Part shown: positions 1 to 9,102 of the stretch, in pieces
How positions within the stretch are numbered: the stretch's first letter is position 1
Layout of the letters: every line of letters begins with the position of its first letter
NCBI GenBank assembly: GCA_016715465.1
Contig: JADKAA010000001.1
Span: 1-32,155 of the forward strand
Direction of reading: 5' to 3'
DNA: 32,155 nt
Source: Saprospiraceae bacterium
GTDB lineage: Bacteria; Bacteroidota; Bacteroidia; Chitinophagales; Saprospiraceae
The notes under the pieces: generated by a model
Databases searched by the model: none
Seen by the model: only the letters and a program-made list of their open reading frames with translations
Told to the model about the DNA's origin: nothing
Made by a program: the position numbers and the translations under genes

Positions 1-841
1 CCAGAGTTATTCATTACAAAATTGGTACACTTACTTAAATATGCTAAAATTAAATCAGGATTTACTTTACCAAATTGTATAAAGTTTGGATCCAGTATTT
101 GACCTATGCGTGGTGTCACAAAGCTTGTAGATGCATCGGTAGCCTTAGCCAAATTAAATGAACATAACATAAATACTTATACACTCACCTCACTACAGAC
201 TCAATACAACAATGAGACTACTGATGCTGGCAAGGCAGCAGGAGAAATCAACTGGCGATAGAGATGGTAACTCTAATGACTCAATTCACTAATGAAGCCT
301 TAGCTGACAGTGTAAGATTGGATAGTCTCAAAAATGAATTAAATACTATTAATTGTACTTCCATTATTGTAAATAAGTGGAAGGAGATATTGAAATTATA
401 TGTCAACTTCATAAGAAAAGGAAAGGTAGAAGAAAATGATAAATCTGTCTTGGAATCTTATAGCACTGACTGTTCTGACTTATACGGCGAAGCTATACAT
501 CTGGCAAGAGCTATGGCAAATACTTACACAAGTACCTACTATGACGTACATGATGGGTGTCTGGAAGAAAGTGAACCGAGAGTTACTTCATCACAAAAAT
601 CTTACGCATTAAGTGTTTCACCAAACCCTACCAGATAAAATTTCATTCTCCTTGCCAATCAACTTTAAAGGTAGAGCAATCGTTTATGATATGAATGGCA
701 GATTGGTACAAGCACATGAAAAATCTTAATACAAGTATTAAAAACTTTGATTTAAGTAATGAAAATGCAGGCATGTACATAGTGAGAATAGTATCTATTG
801 ATGGTACAAGCACAGACCATAAAGTAATATTGATTAAATAA
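1..841 (+). pseudogene. T9SS-sorted secreted protein, 3' part, frame-broken
   Basis: This is the 3' part of a gene that enters from the left edge. Coding sense runs in frame 1 to 261 with an in-frame TGA at 100-102, then moves to the frame of 264-638, and then shifts again at least twice. The last part reads SVSPNPTSDKISF, then VYDMNGRLVQ, then NAGMYIVRI and KVILIK before TAA at 839-841. That is the typical layout of a T9SS type A sorting domain (TIGR04183-like), which targets proteins across the outer membrane. The stretch before it, around 480-560, contains YGEAIHLARA, which I cannot assign to a family. The sequence is AT-rich. The breaks could be real decay or read errors in A/T runs. The secretion assignment is well supported; the function of the body is unknown. 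Confidence 0.6.
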
Positions 842-850
842 ACTTAAAAA

Positions 851-886
851 AGAAGGTGGCTTAATTTGATGCCACCTTCTACTTTT
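851..886 (+). terminator. Rho-independent terminator
   Basis: A perfect 10-bp inverted repeat (AGAAGGTGGC at 851-860 and GCCACCTTCT at 871-880) encloses a 10-nt loop and is followed by ACTTTT. It starts 10 bases after the stop codon of the upstream T9SS gene. Confidence 0.8.
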
Positions 887-893
887 ACTAATT

Positions 894-2423
894 ATGTTGA
901 AAAGTTTAGTTTTTAATTTTCTGTTCGTTTTGCCTTCACTTTGTTTAGGCCAAAAGAAGACTACATATGGTTAGGCGGATACGATTATGATAATTTACTT
1001 TCGGATACTATTTGGAATGTTGAAGGATATCGGTTAGATTTTAAAAAAGCCATTCACCAGTTGAAAATAATATTGGTTTCAAATTTGGTATGTTAAGAAA
1101 TAATGCATCAATAAGTGATAAAGATGGAAATTTATTACTGTTTACAAATGGATGTTCCGTTAGCAATAAAAATCATGAAGTTATGCCTAATGGCGATAGC
1201 CTAAATGCTGGAACTTGGTTTGATAAATATTGGAAATCTTGTGCAGCTGGATATCCAGGAGCTCAAGATGTAATGCTACTTCCTGACCCAGGAAATGATA
1301 AAGGATATACCTTATTTCATGGCCATATATTTATTATCCACTAGTAGCTGATTCATTTCAGTTACTTTATTCATATATAAATTTAAACTTAGATAATGGG
1401 TTAGAGATATTGTTTTTAAAAATAAAAGTATAGTAATAATCAAAATTCCTTTGTTTTATTTTACAGCAATTAAACACAATAATAAAAGGGCTGGTGGATT
1501 ATACAACCCACTGAAGAAGATCTGATATTTCTTACTTTTTATTAGATGAAAATGGAATAAACAGAATGCCAGATCAAAATACACATCAATATTTTGATCG
1601 ATTTAGATCGAGTGCATCAGGTACTGCACAGTTTAGCCCAGATGGCACTAAATATGCTTTATATAATTATTTTGATCAATTACATATTTATGAATTTTGA
1701 TAGAGCTACTGGTATTTTGTCTAATCATAAAAATTGAAATATACCCACCAAATGAAATAGATAGAACAAAATAAGATTCAATAGTGTGGAGTGGTCACCT
1801 AGTGGAAGATTTATTTATTGTGCCTCTTATCTTAAGCTACATCAGGTGGACACATGGGAAAACAATATGCAGGATGATGTAAGATATATAGCTACGATGG
1901 GACTCTTGATCCATTTCCTAATGAACTTTTTTGATGGTACAAGCCTCAGATTGTAAGATTTACATGACACCAAAGAATGGATCATTTTCTATCCATGTCA
2001 TCAATAAACCCGATGAGCTTGGCACTGATTGTGACTTTGTACAAAAATGGTATAAAGTTTCAATATCCAAATGGTGGTACATTACCTAATTTCCCTAGAT
2101 TCAGGGTAGATGAAGAAGCGAAATGTGATCCTACAATTACATCCGTGTTTGGTGATGCAGTACATTACAGGAGAGACTTAGAGAGTCTATCCCAATCCAT
2201 CACAACTTGCAATTATACCATCAAACTTCCACAAGAAGTAAGCAAAGGAATAATGATAGTAACTACTATCAACGGACAAGATAATATTACAACAAGAAAT
2301 ACAAAATCATTCTTATTTAGAGGAGATAGACATTACAACATCCAAAAGGAGATACAATATTGAGGTGTATCCTGTGGAGAATAGTGAGAGGTATTTTGCG
2401 GGAGGTAGGTGGTGAAGTTTTAA
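894..2423 (+). pseudogene. T9SS-sorted beta-propeller-like secreted protein, frame-broken
   Basis: The gene starts at ATG 894 with a signal peptide (MLKSLVFNFLFVLPSLCLGQ). Conserved pieces then appear in alternating frames: DKDGNLLLFTNGCSVSNKNHEVMPNG at 1123-1198 (split here as DKDGNLLLFTNG and NKNHEVMPNG), QFSPDGTKYALYNYFDQLHIYEFD near 1630-1700 (core QFSPDGTKYALY), SPSGRFIYCAS near 1800, and a DCKIYMTP segment near 1950. SPDG and SPSGRF are typical of WD40/PD40-like propeller repeats. The 3' end carries RRDLEVYPNP and then YNIEVYPVENSERYFAG, a T9SS type A sorting tail ending near 2423. I count at least eight frame changes, more than in any other gene here, in AT-rich DNA. It is either decayed or poorly sequenced. 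The product is probably a cell-surface or secreted protein; its ligand is unknown. Confidence 0.55.
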
Positions 2424-2526
2424 AGTATAAAAGTGGGAGAAGAAAGAAGCAACAGATGAGAACACAGTCTTTGATGAACATGGCTGCTATCGCAGCCCCG
2501 TCACAAAGCCCAGCAGTTATTTGGGC

Positions 2527-2534
2527 TAATTTTG
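2527..2534 (+). promoter_or_regulatory. -7 box TAATTTTG upstream of serA
   Basis: The box matches the Bacteroidota -7 consensus TAnnTTTG and lies 30 bases before the ATG at 2565. No convincing -33 TTTG is seen at the right spacing. Confidence 0.45.
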
Positions 2535-2564
2535 TATTTAAATTTAAAAAAATAACAGGAGAAT

Positions 2565-3507
2565 ATGGCAAAATATTGGTCAATGATGGCATCGAAGCGT
2601 CCGGCAGGATCATGCTGGAAAATGCGGGTTATACCGTCGATATGAATAAAATTCCGCAAAGAGGAATTGATGGAAAAACTCAACGGCTACGACGCCATTT
2701 GTGTGCGTAGCGCCACCAAGGTAAGGAAAGAACTCATCGATGCCTGTCCCAATCTGAAAGTAATCGCACGGGGTGGGGTAGGACTGGACAATATCGATGT
2801 GGAATATGCCCGGAGCAAGGGCATCAAAGTGGTGAATACCCCTGCGGCTTCCTCCAGGTCGGTGGCAGAACTGGCTTTTGCCCATATCTTTTCACTGGCC
2901 AGGATGTTGCACAAGGCCAACCGGACGATGCCTGTGGATGGCAGCACCAAATTTAACGACCTGAAAAAAGCATTTGCCGCCGGCATCGAACTTGAGGGCA
3001 AGACCCTGGGCATTATTGGCATGGGCAGGATTGGTCAGGAGGCCGCTAAGATGGCCGTCGGTCTGGGCATGGAAGTGCTGGCATACGACCCTTTTGTAGA
3101 AAAAATGCAGGTAGAAATAGGCTCGAGGCAGTTTCACACTACGGCAACGGTCAACCGGTCTGTGCTGGAAGACCTGCTGAGCCACAGCGATTTTATAACC
3201 CTTCACTGCCCGGCCTGGATAAACCCATCCTGGGTGCAGCAGAATTTGCGAAGATCAAAAAGGTGCCTATGTGATCAATGCGGCGAGAGGCGGCGTGGTC
3301 GATGAAGACGCGCTGTTGGCGGCCCTCAACGATGGTACCCTGGCCGGAGCCGGCATCGATGTCTTTGTAAGCGAACCCACACCCAGAACAGACATTCTGG
3401 AACACCCCAACGTTTCGCTTACCCCGCACATCGGAGCCTCTACCTTTGAAGCACAGGAAAAAGTAGGCAGCGAACTGGCGGGTCAGATCATCGAAATCCT
3501 CGGCTAG
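2565..3507 (+). CDS. serA: D-3-phosphoglycerate dehydrogenase family protein, frameshifted
   Basis: This is a D-isomer-specific 2-hydroxyacid dehydrogenase that most resembles phosphoglycerate dehydrogenase, the first step of serine synthesis (NAD-linked, cytosolic). After repair the protein is about 313 residues. It has an N-terminal domain with VRSATKVRKELID and GGVGLDNID, the Rossmann motif GIIGMGRIGQEAAKMA, then INAARGGVVDEDAL with the catalytic Arg, and HIGASTFEAQ with the catalytic His near the C-terminus. There is no ACT domain, as in short SerA forms. ATG 2565 follows an AGGAG-like site. Four one-base frame breaks are visible: A4 at 2570-2573 (A5 expected), an extra A near 2658-2660, a missing G near 3211, and A5 at 3257-3261 (A6 expected). 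Another 2-hydroxyacid dehydrogenase role is possible but less likely. Confidence 0.85.
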
Positions 3508-3540
3508 GAAACGGCGGTTGGCTTATGTTTGTACAAATAA

Positions 3541-3573
3541 AAAAGGTTGCCTCCGATTAAAAGTCAACCTTTT
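3541..3573. terminator. Bidirectional terminator between serA and the Spy-like gene
   Basis: AAAAGGTTG at 3541-3549 pairs with CAACCTTTT at 3565-3573 around a 15-base loop. The arms end in A and T runs, so the hairpin can act in both directions between two convergent genes. Confidence 0.7.
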
Positions 3574-3611
3574 CAATGTATAAACTTTAAAACAAATGGT
3601 TCAGTGATTCC

Positions 3612-3988
3612 TTAGAAGGCGCGTCTGCGGCCATTGCCTTTCATTCCTCCATTGGGATGACCGCCTCTGCCTTTGGATGCATGCATCCTTTTTTACCTTT
3701 GGCTTTATCTTTACAGGCATAGTATTGTTTTTCGGTGAGGATGGACCTGAGTTGTTTGTCGTGTCTTTGTCTCATTTCCATACGGTCTGCTTTCATACGA
3801 TCCTGCATACGGTGATTTTCCAGGAAACGTTCTTCTCTCAATTTTTTCAGTTCTCCCCTTTGGGCTTCGGTGAGGTCCATGCCTTCCATGCCCCGGTTGC
3901 GGCCGCGCTGGGCGACAGCATCTTGTTGAACAAAAGTGAACATCATCAGAGCCAGAGCAAGCAATCGAAAATAAAATCCAGTTTTCAT
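3612..3988 (-). CDS. Spy/CpxP-like periplasmic protein, frameshifted at the C-terminus
   Basis: This is a small exported protein of about 125 residues. It begins with a signal peptide (residues 1-26, ending VAQ-type) followed by a Glu/Arg/Met-rich helical region with DLTEAQRGELKKLREE and a second segment, RSILTEKQYY. The two LTxxQ-like segments are the mark of the Spy/CpxP family (periplasmic ATP-independent chaperones or envelope-stress sensors). In the uncorrected frame it stops at 3641. One base added near 3677-3680 restores a basic Gly-rich tail (GRGGHPNGGMKGNGRRRAF) ending at TTA 3612-3614, which seems the natural end. It is a lone gene convergent with serA. The fold assignment is moderate; the client or metal ligand is unknown. 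Confidence 0.6.
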
Positions 3989-4154
3989 CTTTTGTGTGTT
4001 ATTTGACCTTTTGACCCCAAAATGGATGCGGGGTTTAATGGCTGCCTGTTATCGTTTTCTTAAAAAAAAGAATTCCGAAACTCAGGGCAAAAATGCGGCA
4101 TTGCTTCTCAAAATGCCGAAACTTTGATACCTTAGCCTGAAATAACCTTCCTGT

Positions 4155-5387
4155 ATGTATCCGGATTTATCCTATTTTTTTCATGATGTTTTTGGCAGCC
4201 CTGTGGACAACTGGACTTCGATCTTCAAGAGTTTTGGGTTGATGCTGGGCATAGCCTTTCTGGCATGTGCCTGGCTGGTAAGAAATGAACTCATCAGGTT
4301 GGAGAAGATCGGACTGGTAAAGGCCATGCAGTATCCCAACCCCATGAAACAAAAGGCCGGTTTACAGGACATCATCACCAACAGCCTGGTGACCCTCATC
4401 ATTGCAGCTAAACTCCCTACATTATCAATCATTTTGCCGATTTTAAAGCAGACCCGGCATCCATCATTTTTCCGCCAAAGGCGGTTGGGCCATAGGCCTG
4501 CTGGCAGGTCTGGCTTATGCCATTTTTTATATGTGCAGGAACAAAAGCGGGATGTGAGTTCCGTGCCCTCGACAATATCGGTGAGTCCGCATCAAAAGAC
4601 CATGGACATCATATTATTGGCAGCCATCAGTGGCGTTGTGGGTTCCCGCTTGTTTTCCATCTTTGAAAACATGGAAGATTTTTTCCGCGATCCACTCGGA
4701 CAGTTGTTTTCCGGCAGCGGACTTACGGTGTACGGCGGACTCATTCTCGCTTTCATTACCGTGTATTGGTATGTGAAAAAGAATGGCATCAAACCCATCT
4801 ATATGATGGACATAGCCGGCATGGGCATTTTATTGGGTTATGGCATTGGCCGCATTGGTTGTCAGATTGCCGGAGATGGCGACTGGGGTATCGTAGCAGC
4901 GGCACAACCCGAATGGTGGTTTCTGCCGGATTGGCTTTGGTCATATCACTATCCCAACAACGTATCCAATGACGGGGTTACCATCGCTGGATGCAACGCA
5001 GACCTGATTACCACGGCCAAAGGTACCATTGAAGAAAGGTGTCAGCTTATCTGTGGTATGCGGTATTGTCATCAACTTGAACCGGCGGTGTATCCTACGC
5101 CCGTGTATGAAACGCTGATCTCACTCACCGGTTTTGGCCTTTTGTTCATGCTGCGAAACAGGATCAAAATAGCCGGAATGACTTTTTTCCTCTATATGAT
5201 CTACAACGGTATCGAAAGGTTTTTCATCGAGCAGATTCGTGTGAATGAGCGGTACGATTTTCTGGGCTTAAACTGGTCCCAGGCACAATACATTTCAGTT
5301 GGCTTTATCCTGGGAGGCATAGCAGGCCTGGTTTATTTATCGAAGAAAAAACCGGGTTGGGAAAACGAAACGAAGTCTGCCTCGTAA
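4155..5387 (+). CDS. lgt: Prolipoprotein diacylglyceryl transferase, compensated frameshifts
   Basis: Lgt is an inner-membrane enzyme that transfers diacylglycerol from phosphatidylglycerol to the lipobox cysteine of prolipoproteins. The frame is open for 410 codons. Membrane segments include residues 27-44, the SGSGLTVYGGLILAFITVYWY segment (residues about 190-210) and the C-terminal helices. The Lgt signature is GYGIGRIGCQIAGDGDWG, with Asp/Gly residues typical of Bacteroidota Lgt. The C-terminus has YNGIERFFIEQIRVN, another family block. Residues about 90-150 are garbled because opposing indels near 4415, 4490 and 4550 throw the frame off and restore it; reading the other frames recovers HFADFKADPAS and GGWAIGLLAGLAYAIFYMCRN. 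The protein is therefore probably normal apart from sequence errors. Many lipoproteins in this window would be its substrates. Confidence 0.9.
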   Translation: MYPDLSYFFHDVFGSPVDNWTSIFKSFGLMLGIAFLACAWLVRNELIRLEKIGLVKAMQYPNPMKQKAGLQDIITNSLVTLIIAAKLPTLSIILPILKQTRHPSFFRQRRLGHRPAGRSGLCHFLYVQEQKRDVSSVPSTISVSPHQKTMDIILLAAISGVVGSRLFSIFENMEDFFRDPLGQLFSGSGLTVYGGLILAFITVYWYVKKNGIKPIYMMDIAGMGILLGYGIGRIGCQIAGDGDWGIVAAAQPEWWFLPDWLWSYHYPNNVSNDGVTIAGCNADLITTAKGTIEERCQLICGMRYCHQLEPAVYPTPVYETLISLTGFGLLFMLRNRIKIAGMTFFLYMIYNGIERFFIEQIRVNERYDFLGLNWSQAQYISVGFILGGIAGLVYLSKKKPGWENETKSAS

Positions 5388-5399
5388 GGCAAATTGGCA

Positions 5400-5648
5400 T
5401 CAGGAAGGGGTGTTGGCTTTACTTAGCATTTCTTTTACTTTCACAAAGGCAAGGCGTATGACCAGCAACCATGGCAGCCCGTGCATGGCCAGGTCGAAAT
5501 AATCCATGGCTTTCATGCCCTCCGCACCTCCTGCGACCCACTTGAGTTTACCCCAGATGTGCGGCTCGGGAACAAATGGTGCCAAGCCCAGGGTGAGGGC
5601 CATGAGGATGACAAAAAAAGGGTCGTTTATGATGCTTTTATTAAACAT
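5400..5648 (-). CDS. Small two-helix membrane protein
   Basis: This 82-residue protein has two hydrophobic stretches (residues about 11-27 and 53-69) joined by a loop with PEPHIWGKLKWVAGGAEGM. The loop is the most distinctive part and resembles small conserved Bacteroidota proteins that databases often label loosely as RND transporter; nothing here supports a transport role. It ends 12 bases from the stop of the convergent lgt gene and starts about 55 bases downstream of the end of the beta-lactamase-fold gene on the same strand, so it may be co-transcribed with it. The function is unknown. Confidence 0.6.
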   Translation of the reverse strand: MFNKSIINDPFFVILMALTLGLAPFVPEPHIWGKLKWVAGGAEGMKAMDYFDLAMHGLPWLLVIRLAFVKVKEMLSKANTPS

Positions 5649-5703
5649 ATCTCAAATTTTTGGCAAAGGTACACGGTAATAGACCCAAATTAGGTAACAG
5701 GGG

Positions 5704-6956
5704 TTACTTTGGACTGTGGTATTTTGCAAAATCGGCCTTATGCTTTCGATTGCGTTGTTGTTCAATGCGCAAAATCTCCTGACCCAGGGCAGCCATAAAA
5801 GGCAGACCTGTTTTTTCATAATCGTATTTATCATCATTGAAGATGCCATCGCCATTTGCCAGTATGGTGGCAGTCAATAAAAATTCTGCCCCGCTGTCGG
5901 TGTCAAAAATGTAACTGCAATCAGTGAGATAGCCGTATGCCCAGCCTACTTTGTTGAGCACATGGAGGTTTTCCGGCAGCCGGTAGTTTTTATCGTCACT
6001 TATAAAAACTTGACGTAAGTATCGTAATAGTGGGTATCTCTGGCCAGATAGGCATAAGCCCGGGGCAGGCTGCCCATAGCCCTGTAAAGTGTGTTGTAAT
6101 CGTCCGGCTCAAGGTCAAACCTCTGGCTTTTTTCAAAAACTTCAGGAAATACAATTCGTTTTAAAACGCCTTCGAGGTCATTGATGGAGATGAAATTTTT
6201 CTGACTAAAATCAAAGGGCATCCTCACGAGGCTGTCATTGGCGTCCAGGTAGCCTTTGCCTTTTGACTGGTCGCTGAGGGTGACCTTTTTTATAAATTTT
6301 TCCTTCCTGGCAGCCAAAGAAAGCAGTGGATTTTCTTTTGTATCCAGAAACTGCACCTCATTAAGCTGCTGGTTGTCTTCGGGCGTAAATCCACCCACAC
6401 CTACCCGGTGAATGATGTGCGAAGTGGTAAAGGCTCCCTTTTGATATAATTGTTCATTGAGGTATTCAGGACCCACAAACTCAAAAAGCCGGTTTGAGGC
6501 ATTGTTGTCGGAAATGCTGAAAATTTCATCCACAAAAAGGGCGATGGTCGATGGTTGGCCGGACAGACTGTCTGTCTTATAAGCCGTTTGGGGTGGGCGG
6601 GAAGCCCAAAATGATAGCGGTGTGTACTTGTTTATACCGACATTTTTGTCCTTTGCCAACTGCCTTACTTTTTGAAGGGCCATCACAGCCACGGGCATCT
6701 TGATGGTGCTGGCGGGGTAGAAATAAAATTTGTCGTCCACCCGGTAATCATAAGTGGTAAAATGGGGACGACCTGAATTGTCTCGATTGATGCGTGTGTA
6801 CCTTACCTGGATTTCGAGGTCCCTGGCACGGTCAAAAAAGGGTTTGAGCTTTTCCGATTTCACATCAATCACCGAGGCCAGCTTATGACCGCACGAAGTA
6901 AGAACTAACAGAACAAGCCCGAAACCCAGGGCAAAAAGGGCCCTATGGCGTATCAT
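5704..6956 (-). CDS. Serine hydrolase lipoprotein of the class A beta-lactamase fold, frameshifted
   Basis: This is a lipoprotein with signal peptide and lipobox (LTSC, Cys22). The beta-lactamase2/PBP-like domain shows S83-T-I-K86 (SxxK, nucleophile and general base) and S149-D-N151 (SDN loop). A KVG triplet in NKVGWAYGYL stands in the KTG position, in the second frame. The frame breaks at 6004-6008, where T5 on the coding strand should be T6; with that base it continues through SDDKNYRL to TAA at 5704-5706, about 417 residues. The start overlaps the fbp stop as ATGA (6953-6956), so the two are translationally coupled. It could be a cell-wall D-Ala-D-Ala peptidase-like or related hydrolase. 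The length and extra insertions differ from secreted drug-resistance enzymes, so resistance should not be assumed. Confidence 0.75.
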
Positions 6957-7954
6957 TTTGGTGCGCTGTACTTTTCGATGAATTCCTTCATTTCCCTAAC
7001 CATGGCAGGGCTGCCCATCACTACCGTGCATCGTTCGTGCAGGTCTCTGGGTTGCAAGTCCAGGATGCGGGTGAGGTTGCCGTCCATGGCCGAACCACCG
7101 GCTTGTTCTACAATCATGGAGATCGGCGCACATTCATACAACAGTCTCAACTTGCCCTGGGTATATTTTCTTGTGCTGGGGTATAAAAATATGCCTCCAT
7201 GGAACATGATGCGGTGGATGTCAGAAACCATGCTGCCGATGTATCGAAGGCCCAGGTTTAAGTCGGAGCAGTGATCGATGTAGCGCCTCATTTCGAGGTC
7301 AAATTTTAAATAATAACCCTGGTTAACCGAATAATAGTTGCCTCGTTCCGGAATCTTTATGCCCGGGTGAGAAAGGCAGAACTCGCCGATGCTGGGATCC
7401 AGGGTAAAACCATTGACTCCTTCTCCGGTGGTATAGACCAGGATGGTGGAAGTACCGTACAGCACGTAACCTGCAGCCACCAGTTCTGAGCCTTTCTGAA
7501 GGAAGTCGTCGATGTTGCAGTCGCCTGAGGCCGGAGATTTTCTTCTGAAAATACTGAAAATGGTGCCTACACTTACATTCACATCGATGTTGGATGAACC
7601 ATCCAAAGGGTCGATGATGACCACATAATTGGAATCTTTACCCTGAATTTTTGGAACCACCACAAATTCGTCCAATTCTTCAGAGGCAATGCCACATACT
7701 TCACCGCCCATGGTCAGGCATTCGATCATTCGTTCATTGGCAAAAATGTCGAGTTTTTTGACTTCATCGCCGGAGGTATTTTCAACGTTGGCCACACCGA
7801 TGATGTTGACCAGTCCTGCTATGTTGACTTCGCGGTTGATGATCTTGGCGGCAATACCCAGATCTCTTAACAGCCTCGTAAGCTGACCTGTGGAATCGCT
7901 GTAAGTAGTTTGTGACTTGATGATGAATTCATCGAGGGTAACGATTTTTTTCAT
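6953..7954 (-). CDS. fbp: Fructose-1,6-bisphosphatase class I
   Basis: The enzyme hydrolyses fructose 1,6-bisphosphate to fructose 6-phosphate in gluconeogenesis (cytosolic, Mg-dependent). The 333-residue product has the metal-binding motif D115-P-L-D-G-S-S followed by NIDVNVSVGTIFSI, an upstream ASEELDE segment, and a C-terminal TQGKLRLLYECAPISMIVEQAGG block with the substrate-binding Lys. Length and motifs are complete and there is no frame break. I choose the ATG at 7954 rather than the one at 7984, because the latter lies inside a TATCTTTG -7 box. The gene is first in a pair with the beta-lactamase-fold lipoprotein, with a 4-base overlap. Confidence 0.95.
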   Translation of the reverse strand: MKKIVTLDEFIIKSQTTYSDSTGQLTRLLRDLGIAAKIINREVNIAGLVNIIGVANVENTSGDEVKKLDIFANERMIECLTMGGEVCGIASEELDEFVVVPKIQGKDSNYVVIIDPLDGSSNIDVNVSVGTIFSIFRRKSPASGDCNIDDFLQKGSELVAAGYVLYGTSTILVYTTGEGVNGFTLDPSIGEFCLSHPGIKIPERGNYYSVNQGYYLKFDLEMRRYIDHCSDLNLGLRYIGSMVSDIHRIMFHGGIFLYPSTRKYTQGKLRLLYECAPISMIVEQAGGSAMDGNLTRILDLQPRDLHERCTVVMGSPAMVREMKEFIEKYSAPK

Positions 7955-7981
7955 GTGGTGATTAAGTTGATTAAGGTCCTG

Positions 7982-7989
7982 CAAAGATA
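7982..7989 (-). promoter_or_regulatory. -7 box TATCTTTG upstream of fbp
   Basis: On the minus strand the box matches TAnnTTTG exactly and lies 27 bases before the chosen fbp start. It supports the downstream ATG over the longer reading frame. Confidence 0.55.
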
Positions 7990-8149
7990 CTAAAACCTAA
8001 TCATTAGATTATGCCAAAATGGTCGCTTTGGCCAGGATCTCCGTTACCGGCGCAAAATAAACACTGCTCCCCCCGAAGACACGGGGGAACTATAATGCAA
8101 GATGACCTGAATCAGCTAAAATATTATGTAGAAACACCTCTTTTGCCTG

Positions 8150-8878
8150 TCAGAATTTACTGCCGATCACATAAGGTAACATGGACCTCCAGGTAGGCCA
8201 GTCGTGTTTCATGTCATAGCCCCATATGTCGAGGTCATGAGGGATGCCCTTGCTGGTAAGCAGGGCAGAAATGGCCCTGGATGAGTCAGGATCTTCATAG
8301 TCTCCCTGACCTGTGAGGATGTGAATTTTACCTTTGCGTATCCTTGAAAGATACCAATCGTCGCTCAGGTCTGGCAGGTAAGACATCGGACTGTTGAAAT
8401 ATACGTCGTCGTCGTGGTAGCCCTTGGTATAGTCGTGTAAGTCATAAACCCCGGACATGGCAATGACGCCATTGATGAGGTCAGGCCTTTTTAGAAACAG
8501 GTTGAGTGAATGAAGCGCGCCAAAACTGGCGCCACACGTAATGATGGGTGTTTCTTCGCTGGTCATGCGGCGAATGTGTGGAATGACTTCTTCGAACACA
8601 TATTCATTGAATTGCATATGCCTCATGGCCTTGTGTCGCGGCCACATCTTGCTGTTGAGCCAACTCTCAGAATTGATGCTGTTGATGGAAAAAACCTTTA
8701 CTTTTCCAGCTTCGATCAATGGTTTCAGCGCATCGATCATCAAAAAACGCTCGTATTCCAGGTAATCAGCTGCAGCCGTGGGCAATAACAACAAAGCAAA
8801 GCCAAAGTGGCCATAACTTACGATCTCCATGTGTTTGTTGAGTGCGGGGCTGTGCCAGCCGTAAATTTCTTTCTGCAT
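8150..8878 (-). CDS. Esterase family protein (alpha/beta hydrolase, esterase D type)
   Basis: This 242-residue cytosolic protein has no signal peptide. The nucleophile elbow is GASFGA (Ser118), with a TGQGDYEDPDSSRAIS segment as the acid site and a C-terminal MKHDWPTWRSMLPYVIG as the catalytic His region. These match the putative esterase family PF00756, whose members include S-formylglutathione hydrolase-like enzymes and enterobactin esterases. The substrate cannot be told from sequence. It is monocistronic by appearance, with flanking gaps of 195 and 224 bases, and free of frameshifts. Confidence 0.85.
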   Translation of the reverse strand: MQKEIYGWHSPALNKHMEIVSYGHFGFALLLLPTAAADYLEYERFLMIDALKPLIEAGKVKVFSINSINSESWLNSKMWPRHKAMRHMQFNEYVFEEVIPHIRRMTSEETPIITCGASFGALHSLNLFLKRPDLINGVIAMSGVYDLHDYTKGYHDDDVYFNSPMSYLPDLSDDWYLSRIRKGKIHILTGQGDYEDPDSSRAISALLTSKGIPHDLDIWGYDMKHDWPTWRSMLPYVIGSKF

Positions 8879-9078
8879 AAAACGTCAAATTAAGCAGCTA
8901 AGATAAACATAAAAATGAGCCATGCCGACATTTTTTCCCCATCTATATAGAATTTATAAAATTTGACGGACGGGCTGTAATGGTTATTGTCGTTGCCACA
9001 CAGCCTTTCCACGAGCAGGGTGCAGGACAGATATCAGCTTGTCCGCATAGTTTTCTTGGATATTAGGCCAATTGCCCT

Positions 9079-9086
9079 TAATTTTG
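9079..9086 (+). promoter_or_regulatory. -7 box TAATTTTG upstream of the NdpA-type gene
   Basis: The box is an exact TAnnTTTG match 16 bases before the ATG at 9103. The rest of the 224-base gap (8879-9102) shows nothing else I can name. Confidence 0.5.
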
Positions 9087-9102
9087 GCCAACCATACGGA
9101 AA

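Noticed and set aside
4415..4560. Lgt with a novel insert at residues about 90-150
   Set aside because: Reading the other frames restores ordinary Lgt-like sequence, so the odd stretch comes from compensating indels.
5378..5391. TGCCT/AGGCA hairpin at the lgt stop as a terminator
   Set aside because: The stem is only 5 bp and no T run follows.
8070..8087. CCCCCG/CGGGGG hairpin as a terminator of the esterase gene
   Set aside because: No T run follows on either strand, and the distance from the 8150 stop is about 60 bases. It may be a structured element but there is no support for termination.
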